Both the position numbers and the translations under genes were made by a program. The notes beneath the pieces are model-generated. The model did not search any database. It saw only the letters and a program-made list of their open reading frames with translations, and had not been told where the DNA came from. Shown one piece after another: positions 33,685 to 41,230 of a stretch of 64,000 bases of DNA (its first letter is position 1; each line of letters starts with the position of its first letter). The DNA is taken from contig CAVYJW010000006.1 in the NCBI GenBank assembly GCA_963768945.1, positions 744,001-808,000 of the forward strand, written 5' to 3'. Origin of the DNA: RYN-230 sp963768945. GTDB taxonomy: Bacteria; Actinomycetota; Actinomycetes; Streptosporangiales; Streptosporangiaceae.

Positions 33685-36286
33685 GGTGCTCGACCGTTTC
33701 GTCTCGGAACGGCTGATCACCGTGGACGCAGACACAGCGCAGATCACCCACGAGGCCCTGCTCACCGCCTGGCCGCTGCTGCGCAGCTGGATCGACGCCA
33801 ACCGGGAGGGCCTGCGGGTCCGCCGCCGGCTCAGCGACGCCGCGCGGGCCTGGGACGAGGCCCGGCGGGACCAAGCGGCCCTGCTCCGCGGCGGCCAGCT
33901 CGCACTGGCCCGGGACTGGTCCGCCGACCCGGTCAACCGGGACAGCCTGGGCACGCTGACCCGGGCGTTCGTGGACGCCGGGATCGCGGCGGAACGGCTG
34001 CAGGAGGCCGCCGAGCGGAATCGCGCGCTGCGGCTGCGCCGGCTGGTCGCGGCGCTCACCGTGCTGGTCGTCGCGACCGTCGCGCTGGCCGGGTACGCCT
34101 TCCAGCAACGCCAGGCGGCGACCAGTGCGCGCGACACGGCGACGTCCGACAAGAACACCGCGCAGTCGCGCGAGGTGGCCATCGAGGCCGACCAGGCCCG
34201 CGGGCAGAACGCCGGGGAGGCGGCCCAGCTGAGCCTGGCCGCGTACCGGATCGCGCCGACCGCGGACGCGCGGGCCAGCCTGCTCGAGTCCTCCGGCAGC
34301 CCGGCGGCGGCCCGGCTGATCGACTCGACGGGAGTGGTGGAGGCGGTCAGCCTCAGCCCCGACCATCGGGTACTCGCGGTGGCCGGCGCAGATGGCACGC
34401 TCCGGCTGTGGGACGTGGCCCGGCCAGGTCACCCGATCGCGATGGGCGGCCCGCTGCTGGCCGCCAACCGGCAGGAGCCGCTGTACGCGGTGGCCTTCAG
34501 CCCGGACGGCGGACTCCTCGCCGCCGCGGGCGCCGGCAGGACGGTGATGCTGTGGGACATGCGCACGCCGGTTCGCCCAGCCAAGCTCGGGTCCGGCCTG
34601 ACCGGACCGGCGAACACCGTGTACTCGCTGGCCTTCAGTACGCGCGGGTCGCTCCTGGCCGCGGGCAGCGCCGATGACACGGTCCGGCTCTGGAACGTCG
34701 CCGATCCAGCGCATCCGACGGCGGCCGGCCTGCCGCTGACCGGACCGGCGAGCTACGTGCAGTCGGTGGCGTTCAGCCCGGACGGCACCCTGCTCGCCGC
34801 AGGCAGCGCGGACAAGACCGTCCGGCTGTGGAACGTGTCTGACCCAGCCCGGCCGGTGGCGCTGGGCAGGCCGCTGACCGGGCCTGCCCAGCAGGTGGAT
34901 TCGGTGGCGTTCAGCCCGGACGGGCGGATGCTTGCCGCCGGCAGCCAGGATAAGAAGGTCTGGCTGTGGGACGTGACCACGCCCGCCCGGCCAGTCCGGG
35001 AGGGCACCCTCACCGGAGCCACGGACTGGGTGAATGCGATCGCGTTCAGCCCAGATGGGCGCAGCCTGGCCGCGGGCAGCAGCGATAGCCAGGTCCGGGT
35101 CTGGGACCTGGCCACCCGGGCACTGACCGCCGCGCTGCCGCAGCCCCAGCCGGTCACCTCCCTGGCCTGGGACGGTGGCGGCCGCCTGGTGTCCGGGGAC
35201 GCGGACGGCCAGGCCCAGCTGTGGACGCTGCCCACCCCGGTGCTGCGTGCCGGCGGGCCGGTGAACAGCGTCGCCTATGGCGACGCTGGCCAGATGCTCG
35301 CGGTAGGCGGCCCCGGCCTCCAGGTGTGGGATCCTGTCACCCGCACCGAGCTGGCGGCCGCCGGGGTACCAGGCCCGTCGGGCACCATCGTCAACGCGGT
35401 GGCCTTCCTCCCGGGCCGGGCCAGCCTCCCGGGCCGGGCCACCCTGGCGGCCGGCGACAGCGACGGGGAGGTGCAGCTCTGGGGGATCGTCCACGGCAGG
35501 CTGCTCGCTCCTGTCAGCCATCCAGTCCAGGCGTCCACCAAAGGCCTGGTCGAATTCGCCACGTTCAGCCCGGACGGCAGGCTGCTCGCCACCAGCGGCG
35601 ACGACGGGACCGTGCGGCTGTGGTCGGTCACCGACCCCGCGAGTCCCCGGCTGCTGTACACGGTGCACGACTCGGGGACCTACGTGTTCTCGGTGGCGTT
35701 CAGCCCGGACGGCCGCACGCTGGCCGCGGCGAGCGCGGACGACCTCATCCGGCTGTGGAACATCAGCCAGCCTGACCACCCCACGATGATCGGGAAGCCG
35801 CTGGGGGGCCCGGCGAGCTACGCCATCTCGGTCGCGTTCAGCCCCGACGGCCGCACCCTGGCCGTCGGCAGCGCCGACAAGACCGTGCGGCTGTGGAACG
35901 TGACCGACCTGGCCCGGCCAGTCGGTCTGGGCCGCCCGCTTACCGGCCCGGGTGGCTACGTCTACTCGGTGGCCTTCAGCCCGGACGGCCAGACGCTGGC
36001 CAGCAGTGCGACCGACGGCAGCGTACGGCTCTGGGACGTCAGCGACCCCGCCCGGCCCGGCCTGGAGGCCGCGCTGACCGGCCCAACGCAGCAGGTCTGG
36101 TCGGTGGCCTTCTCGCCGGCGGGCACCACCCTGGCCGCGGGCAGCAACGACGGCACCGTGCGGCTCTGGGACACCCAGGCCCGCACCGCCGCCGCGGGCG
36201 TGTGCGCCACCGGGGGACAGCCCCTCACCAGGGCCGAATGGGCCGACTACGTCCCCGGCCGCAGTTACGCGCCGCCCTGCCGCTGA
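33155..36286 (+). CDS. nSTAND1 regulator, 3' part (NTPase end, membrane helix, 14 WD40 repeats)
   Basis: Continues the gene in the next frame. TVLLALRADFYDRALRYPEL and EAGALPLLSHALL complete the STAND NTPase and its helical domain. A membrane helix (RRLVAALTVLVVATVALAGYAF) is encoded at about 34040-34110. Then 14 WD40 repeats follow (34336-36180), each with an AFSPDG-type turn and an LWDV/LWNV end, enough for two seven-bladed propellers. The end CATGGQPLTRAEWADYVPG is a common C-terminus of this family. The frame is open for over 1,000 codons, so the break is recent or artefactual. Such proteins are thought to sense a ligand through the propellers and oligomerise; the target is unknown. Confidence 0.87.
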   Translation, partial: ATVLLALRADFYDRALRYPELARALQEHQVVVVPMAEPEVRRAIIEPARLARLEVEDGLVELLLRDLAPHSPDGSPPGAAHEAGALPLLSHALLTTWSRSHGGRLTVADYQASGGIQHAIARTADQVYWALGEDQRDIARRLFLRLVYVADDAPETRSSVRLAELRDWPGDTAPPGEVLDRFVSERLITVDADTAQITHEALLTAWPLLRSWIDANREGLRVRRRLSDAARAWDEARRDQAALLRGGQLALARDWSADPVNRDSLGTLTRAFVDAGIAAERLQEAAERNRALRLRRLVAALTVLVVATVALAGYAFQQRQAATSARDTATSDKNTAQSREVAIEADQARGQNAGEAAQLSLAAYRIAPTADARASLLESSGSPAAARLIDSTGVVEAVSLSPDHRVLAVAGADGTLRLWDVARPGHPIAMGGPLLAANRQEPLYAVAFSPDGGLLAAAGAGRTVMLWDMRTPVRPAKLGSGLTGPANTVYSLAFSTRGSLLAAGSADDTVRLWNVADPAHPTAAGLPLTGPASYVQSVAFSPDGTLLAAGSADKTVRLWNVSDPARPVALGRPLTGPAQQVDSVAFSPDGRMLAAGSQDKKVWLWDVTTPARPVREGTLTGATDWVNAIAFSPDGRSLAAGSSDSQVRVWDLATRALTAALPQPQPVTSLAWDGGGRLVSGDADGQAQLWTLPTPVLRAGGPVNSVAYGDAGQMLAVGGPGLQVWDPVTRTELAAAGVPGPSGTIVNAVAFLPGRASLPGRATLAAGDSDGEVQLWGIVHGRLLAPVSHPVQASTKGLVEFATFSPDGRLLATSGDDGTVRLWSVTDPASPRLLYTVHDSGTYVFSVAFSPDGRTLAAASADDLIRLWNISQPDHPTMIGKPLGGPASYAISVAFSPDGRTLAVGSADKTVRLWNVTDLARPVGLGRPLTGPGGYVYSVAFSPDGQTLASSATDGSVRLWDVSDPARPGLEAALTGPTQQVWSVAFSPAGTTLAAGSNDGTVRLWDTQARTAAAGVCATGGQPLTRAEWADYVPGRSYAPPCR

Positions 36287-36529
36287 GGGCGGCGCAAAGC
36301 CGCCGGGCGCCTATTTGTGCGCAGCCCTGTCACCGGCCCGGTCGGCCCCGTGCCTTCGTTCTGGTTTCACCGTGCCGGTTGCTCTGAGCCGCGACCGCCG
36401 TATTCAAGCGTGAGTTCCGCTCCCGAATGGATAGCCGCCCGGCCCGCTATCCGGCTTCTTTCCGGCTTATTAACGTGCGGGCCCGTGATGCAGCCGCGGT
36501 CTCGCGGTAACGCGGCCAGTGGGCCAAAA

Positions 36530-36595
36530 GGCCCGGGCCGTAGGGCTCGGACTGTACGGCCCGGACCGTACGGCCCGGACTGTACGGCCCGGGCC
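36530..36595 (+). repeat. Inverted repeat enclosing 14-bp tandem copies
   Basis: GGCCCGGGCCGTA (36530-36542) is the exact inverse of TACGGCCCGGGCC (36583-36595). Between them CGGACTGTACGGCC is repeated three times (36548-36589, one T/C change). It can fold into alternative stems, and may terminate the STAND transcript. Confidence 0.85.
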
Positions 36596-36661
36596 GAATG
36601 AACAGGGATAAGACAAAATCAGGGACTTTGCCTCTGGGGTCCGCCCGGTTAATCACGCAAA

Positions 36662-36690
36662 GTGATCATGTAATCACATTGTAAATGTGA
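36662..36690 (+). promoter_or_regulatory. Overlapping dyads upstream of hydrolase paralogue B
   Basis: GTGATCATGTAATCAC (36662-36677, 5-bp arms) overlaps TCACATTGTAAATGTGA (36674-36690, perfect 7-bp arms), ending 14 bp before the GTG at 36705. An AT-rich double dyad of this quality in a 70% GC region is a likely repressor operator overlapping the promoter. Confidence 0.7.
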
Positions 36691-36704
36691 AATCAGGGAT
36701 CACC

Positions 36705-37724
36705 GTGATTAGCCAAGCATCTTCCGCCCGTGGCCGCTCGACTCTCGCGGCCATTACCGGCGTAGTCGCAGGATTCGCGCTCCTGACCGGGATGACGGCG
36801 CCCGCTGGCGCCGGACCGCCGCACAAGACGCGAGTCCTGGGCGCGAATACATCACGTCAAATCTCCACGGCGCCCAACCGGCCGCTGCCCAGCCCACTCT
36901 ACGGCGACACGGTGGATGACGTGTCAAACATCGCGGGCACCGCCGCCGGCCTGCGGAACCTGCCGCAAGCCCCGACCACGCGCCTCTACTTCGACGTGGG
37001 CGAGCCCGCCTCGTATTACACCGCCGCGATAAATGCCCTGCGGCCGGTGAGCTACATCATGGGCGAGCTGCTGGATTCCTCCGATGAGACCAGCATCAGC
37101 ACCTCGGCCTACAACACCCGGGTAAATTCCTATCTGGCGGCCTTCGGGAGCAAAGTCGATCTATGGGAGATCGGCAACGAGGTCAACGGGAACTGGACCG
37201 GGTCGTACCCGACGGTGAGCGCGAAGCTCACCGAGGCTTATAACGACGTGAGCGCCGCAGGAAAGAGCAGCGCCCTCACTCTTTATTACAACGTCGGGTG
37301 CGGCGACGGCTCATCGGAGCTGAGCCCGCTCGCCTTCTCCAGCAAATACGTGCCGGCCTCGGTCAGAGACGGGCTCAGTTATGTCCTGCTGTCCTACTAC
37401 GAGGACGACTGCAACGGCATCCGGCCGAGTGCCGCTACCTGGACGGCGTATTTCGAGCGACTGCACGCTCTTTACCCGAACGCTAAGCTCGGCTTCGGCG
37501 AGGTCGGCCTGAACAATCCGGTCCAATCGAAGACGCTGGCCAGTGCCGAGTCCATGATTCCCTACTACTACGGACTTTCGATCAACCTTCCCTACTACGC
37601 TGGCGGGTATTTCTGGTGGTACTTCAAGGAGGACTGCCTGCCCTACACCAGCAAGCCCCTCTGGGCATCGGTTGAGCACGGATTCACCGCTGAGGCCGCC
37701 AGCTTGAACCACTCGCCTGGGTGA
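36705..37724 (+). CDS. Secreted clan GH-A-like glycoside hydrolase, paralogue B
   Basis: A 339-aa exported protein with a signal peptide ending near residue 36 (STLAAITGVVAGFALLTGMTAPAGA). The barrel core closely follows paralogue A: GELLDSSDET, LWEIGNEVNGNW (153-164, Asn158-Glu159), GCGDGSSELSPLAFS, SYYEDDCNGIRPS, GFGEVGL (Glu266) and YYAGGYFWWYFKEDCLPYTSKPLW. Where A is arginine-rich, B is Ser/Thr/Asn-rich and less basic. GTG 36705 is chosen because AGGG lies seven bases upstream; GTG 36687 lies inside a dyad. It ends at a strong terminator. Probable polysaccharide hydrolase; exact family not recognised. Confidence 0.77.
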   Translation: MISQASSARGRSTLAAITGVVAGFALLTGMTAPAGAGPPHKTRVLGANTSRQISTAPNRPLPSPLYGDTVDDVSNIAGTAAGLRNLPQAPTTRLYFDVGEPASYYTAAINALRPVSYIMGELLDSSDETSISTSAYNTRVNSYLAAFGSKVDLWEIGNEVNGNWTGSYPTVSAKLTEAYNDVSAAGKSSALTLYYNVGCGDGSSELSPLAFSSKYVPASVRDGLSYVLLSYYEDDCNGIRPSAATWTAYFERLHALYPNAKLGFGEVGLNNPVQSKTLASAESMIPYYYGLSINLPYYAGGYFWWYFKEDCLPYTSKPLWASVEHGFTAEAASLNHSPG

Positions 37725-37879
37725 TGCGGCGCGGTGACGGGCAGGCGGCGCCCCGGCTGGACCTGGCTGCCTGAGAGCGGCTGATGGCCTTTGTGCACGC
37801 CAGGAAGGGGGCTATTGGCGGGGCCCGATCGGTACGGAAGCCCCTGCGGGCCATGGCACCTACCGCGGTTGACTGGACA

Positions 37880-37911
37880 GGGACGGGGACGGCAAGAGCC
37901 GTTCCCGTCCC
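37880..37911. terminator. Bidirectional terminator between convergent genes
   Basis: A 14-bp stem (GGGACGGGGACGGC against GCCGTTCCCGTCCC, one G-T pair) with an AAGA loop, midway between the hydrolase-like gene (plus) and the phosphoribosyltransferase fusion (minus). No long T-run follows, as is common in actinomycetes. Confidence 0.8.
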
Positions 37912-37920
37912 TCCACGTGA

Positions 37921-39264
37921 TCACCGCGCCGCGGACGGGTCCGCGCGCAGGTAACGCAGGAACCAGTCGCGGGCCAGGGACGCCACCTGCTCCAGCGCCC
38001 CGGGCTCGGCGAACAGATGACCAGCGCCCGGGATCACCACGAGCTGGCTTTCGCCGCGCAGCTGCGCCCGGGCGGACTCGTTCAGTTCGAGCACCCGGTC
38101 ATCCAGTCCGCCGACGAGGAACAGGGTGGGGGCCCGGACCGCGGCCAGCGCCGGACCGGCCAGGTCGGGACGCCCACCACGGGAGACCACGGCCGCGATC
38201 CCGCTGCCGGGCCCGGCGGCGGCGCGCAGCGCCGCCGCCACCCCGGTGCTGGCGCCGAAGTACCCCACCGGGACCTGCTGCAGCCCGGGCTGCTCGCGGA
38301 GCCAGGTCGTGGCCGCGGACAGCCGGCTGGCCAGCAGGCCGATGTCGAAAACGTTGGCCCGGTCCGCTTCCTCCTCGGGGGTGAGCAGGTCGAAGAGCAG
38401 GCTGCCCAGCCCGACCACGTGCAAGGCCCCGGCCACGAACATGTTGCGCGGGCTGTTGCGGCTGCTGCCGCTGCCGTGCGCGAACACCACCACCCCGCGC
38501 GCCCCGCCCGGGACGGTCAGCCGCCCCGGCAACCGGACAGGCCCGGCCAGCACGATCACGTCCCGGTCGGCGGCGTTGCCGTCTGCGCCGGGCCTCATCT
38601 CCTGCATCTCCTGCGCCGGCGCTGAGGCGGCCCGGCGCAACAGGGCCACCACTTCGTCGTCGCCCGTCTGCTCGAAGTCGCGGTACCACTGGCCGATGGC
38701 CAGGAACGGCTCGGGCGCCTCCGCGCAGATCACCTCGTCCGCCACGCCGGCCAGCGCGTCGATCGAGGCCTGCGGCGCGAGCGGGACGGCCAGCACCACC
38801 CGGGCGGCCCTGTGCGCGCGCGCCACCTGGCACGCCGCCCGCGCGGTGGAGCCGGTGGCGATGCCGTCGTCCACCACGATCGCGGTCTTGCCCGCCAGCG
38901 GCACCCGCGGACGACCGGTGCGGTAGCGGTCCGCCCGCCGGCTCAGCTCGGCCCGTTCAAGCGCCTCGACCCGGCCGAACTGCTGGTCGCTGACGTGTTC
39001 GGCGTTGACTACGTCGTCGTTGACGACCCGCACACCGTCCTCGCCGATCGCGCCCATGGCCAGCTCGGGCTGGGCGGGCAGGCCTACCTTGCGGACCAGG
39101 ATGACGTCCAGCGGGGCGCTGAGCGCCCGGGCGATCTCATAGGCGACCGGGACGCCGCCCCGGGGCAGGCCGAGCACGACGGTGTCCTCTCCCCGCTCCC
39201 CGGTCAGCAGGCCGGCCAGATGCTGGCCGGCGTCGGCGCGATCGAGGAAGGGCATCTCCTCCAC
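37921..39264 (-). CDS. Phosphoribosyltransferase-dienelactone hydrolase fusion
   Basis: A 447-aa two-domain protein. Residues 1-215 are a type I phosphoribosyltransferase: VLGLPRGGVPVAYEIARAL and the PRPP loop AIVVDDGIATGSTARAA. Residues 235-440 are an alpha/beta hydrolase: GVVVFAHGSGSSRNSPRN, the nucleophile region GYFGASTGVAAAL (Ser), FLVGGLDDRVLELN (Asp) and PGAGHLF (His). The same pairing is known in actinobacteria and proteobacteria, with no established substrate. GTG 39264 or ATG 39255 could be the start. Single gene, convergent with hydrolase paralogue B. Confidence 0.9.
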   Translation of the reverse strand: MEEMPFLDRADAGQHLAGLLTGERGEDTVVLGLPRGGVPVAYEIARALSAPLDVILVRKVGLPAQPELAMGAIGEDGVRVVNDDVVNAEHVSDQQFGRVEALERAELSRRADRYRTGRPRVPLAGKTAIVVDDGIATGSTARAACQVARAHRAARVVLAVPLAPQASIDALAGVADEVICAEAPEPFLAIGQWYRDFEQTGDDEVVALLRRAASAPAQEMQEMRPGADGNAADRDVIVLAGPVRLPGRLTVPGGARGVVVFAHGSGSSRNSPRNMFVAGALHVVGLGSLLFDLLTPEEEADRANVFDIGLLASRLSAATTWLREQPGLQQVPVGYFGASTGVAAALRAAAGPGSGIAAVVSRGGRPDLAGPALAAVRAPTLFLVGGLDDRVLELNESARAQLRGESQLVVIPGAGHLFAEPGALEQVASLARDWFLRYLRADPSAAR

Positions 39265-39270
39265 CCCCGC

Positions 39271-40196
39271 TCATGTCTCGAGCAGCGACGTGAGCAGCCG
39301 GCGGGTCCGCACGGCGTCCTGCCCGGCGCCGAACTCCCCGGCCACGAAGTCGGTCACACCAGCATCGGCCAGGTCGGCGAGCTGGGCCTCGACGGCGGCC
39401 TCGTCCCCGACCAGCGCGACGTCCGCCGGGCCGGCCGCTCCCTCCCGGTCCAGCATGGCCCGGTAGGACGGCAGCTGGCCGTAGATGGCGAAGACATCGG
39501 CCGCGACGGCGCGGGCCGCGTCCGGGTCGCTGGTCACGCAGATGGGCAGGATGCAGACCACCCGCGGGCTGGGCGGCCCGCCGCCTCCGCCGCGGCGGTG
39601 ATGGTCGGCACGATGTGCGACCGGATCGTGGCCGGGCCCGTCATCCACAGCACCGTGCCGTCCGCGTACTCGGCGGCCAGCCGCAGCATCCGGGGCCCGA
39701 GGGCCGCGAGCAGCAGCGGGACCGGCGTCGGCACGGGGATGGCCAGCGTGATGTCGGCACTGAGCTGATTCCCGTGCACCCTGGCCGCCTCCCCGTGCAG
39801 CAGGGGCCGCAGGATCGAGAGGTACTCCCGGGTGTGCTCGACCGGCTTGCTGAAGTCGTAGCCGAACATGTCCCTGATCACGATCTCGTGGGAGGTCCCG
39901 ACACCCAGGGTCAGCCGCCCATCGGTGGCGGCGGCCACGGTCAGCGCCTGCTGGGCCAGGGCCGCCGGATGCCGCGGGTAGGTGGGGACCACGGCCGTGC
40001 CCAGCTCGATCCCGGGTACCTGGCTGCCCGCCACCACGAGCGCGGTCAGCGCGTCGAGGCCGAAGATGTTGTTGATCCACGCGGACGGGAAGCCCTCGTC
40101 CGCCGCGCGGCGCAGAGTGTCGCGCACCTGGTCCAGTGGTGGCCGGCCCTGTGGATCCGGTCCCGACGGGTCCGGCACTGATACGCCAATCCGCAT
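39271..40196 (-). pseudogene. LLM-class (F420-type) oxidoreductase, broken by one-base deletion
   Basis: Two adjacent frames make one luciferase-like monooxygenase. The first (ATG 40196, GGAG six bases upstream) covers IGVSVPDPSG to ITAAAEAAGRP. At about 39571-39575 the reading must shift to continue SPRVVCILPICVTSDPDAARAVAADVF to the end LLTSLLET at 39271. Adding one C to the coding-strand run GGCCGCCCAGC restores a 308-residue enzyme of normal length. Sequence signatures (GTAVVPTYPRHPAALAQQALT, LGVGTSHE) fit F420-dependent members. Either a recent pseudogene or a sequencing error; the latter is likely because two other genes show similar indels. Confidence 0.8.
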
Positions 40197-40244
40197 GGGG
40201 TTCTCCGCTTCGTTTCAGTCCAGTTCCATCATCACCGGGCTGGC

Positions 40245-40332
40245 ACTGGCCAGTCTGGTGCTGGCCAGTCTGTGCTGGATCAGTCTGGTGCTGGATCAGT
40301 CTGGTGCTGGATCAGTCTGGTGCTGGATCAGT
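40245..40332. repeat. 16-bp tandem repeat spanning the end of psuG
   Basis: CTGGATCAGTCTGGTG occurs three times exactly (40275-40290, 40291-40306, 40307-40322), with diverged copies on both sides. It fills the gap between psuG and the LLM gene and includes the psuG stop codon. Confidence 0.93.
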
Positions 40333-41230
40333 CCTGCCCCGCATAGGCCACGGCTACCTCCGCCGCCAGCCCCGCGTTGTCGGCGATCAGCTGCCGGTTG
40401 ACTTCGATACTGCGCCCCCCGCTGAGCTCGTGCACCAGATCCAGCACTGCAGGGGTCACCGCCTGACCACGGATCCCCAGCTCGCGGACCCGATCGACCG
40501 CCTCGGACAGGATGGCCTCGATCTCCAGCGACGGGTCCGGTGGCCGGGTGAGTAGCACGCCAGCGGTTCCGTTGAGGAGCCAATGCGCAGCGGTGAGGCG
40601 AGCGGCCTCCGCGGCGGCGGTCACCACCGCGGACACTGGTGGGCCACCCTGGGCGCTGTAGAACATCGGCAGCGTGCGAGTGCGCCAGCCCAGCACCGGC
40701 ACGCCGAGGGTCTCCAGTAGTTCCGCGGTCGCCGCCACGTCGAGGATGGACTTGACGCCGGACGACACGACCAGGGCCTGGGTGCGGGCGATCTGCGGCA
40801 GGTCGGCCGAGACATCGGGGACGGCGGCGAAGCCGCGGTGCACCCCGCCAGTGCCGCCGGTGGCCATGAACCGGATCCCGGCCAGCCGGCAGACGGCCAG
40901 CGTGCCGCCGACCGTGGTCGCCCCGAGCCCACCCTGGACCAGGCAGGCGGCCAGGTCACGGGCCCCCACCTTGCGGGCCGCGACGCCGGCGCTGGCGAAC
41001 CGTTTCAGGTCGGATTCGGTCAGCCCGACCCTCAGCGCGCCATCCACGACGCCGATCGTGGCGGGCACGGCGCCCGCCTCCCGGACCCGGGCCTCGGAGG
41101 CCAGCGCGACCCGGACCCCGTCGCCACCGGGGAAGCCGTGCGAGACCAGCGTCGTTTCCAGCGCGACCACCGGCAGGCCGCGGTCCATCGCGTCCCGAAC
41201 TTCATCCGTCATCAACGAGTCGATTCTCAC
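40328..41230 (-). CDS. psuG: Pseudouridine-5'-phosphate glycosidase
   Basis: A 300-aa enzyme cleaving pseudouridine 5'-phosphate to uracil and ribose 5-phosphate. ALETTLVSHGFPGG near the N-terminus, ARDLAACLVQGGLGATTVGGTLAV, FMATGGTGGVHRG and VVSSGVKSILDVAATAELLETLGVPVLGW are the family core. Length is normal. Its start overlaps the stop of the PfkB kinase gene (ATGA), matching the usual PsuK-PsuG pairing for pseudouridine salvage. The 3' end lies in a 16-bp repeat array. Confidence 0.94.
   Translation of the reverse strand: MRIDSLMTDEVRDAMDRGLPVVALETTLVSHGFPGGDGVRVALASEARVREAGAVPATIGVVDGALRVGLTESDLKRFASAGVAARKVGARDLAACLVQGGLGATTVGGTLAVCRLAGIRFMATGGTGGVHRGFAAVPDVSADLPQIARTQALVVSSGVKSILDVAATAELLETLGVPVLGWRTRTLPMFYSAQGGPPVSAVVTAAAEAARLTAAHWLLNGTAGVLLTRPPDPSLEIEAILSEAVDRVRELGIRGQAVTPAVLDLVHELSGGRSIEVNRQLIADNAGLAAEVAVAYAGQD

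Larger units (their letters stand above)
36287..36704. other. 418-bp intergenic region with structured repeats and promoter
   Basis: The first part holds a compound inverted/tandem repeat at 36530-36595. The last 90 bp, before the second hydrolase-like gene, are strongly AT-rich and contain two overlapping dyads. No gene seen. Confidence 0.6.
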
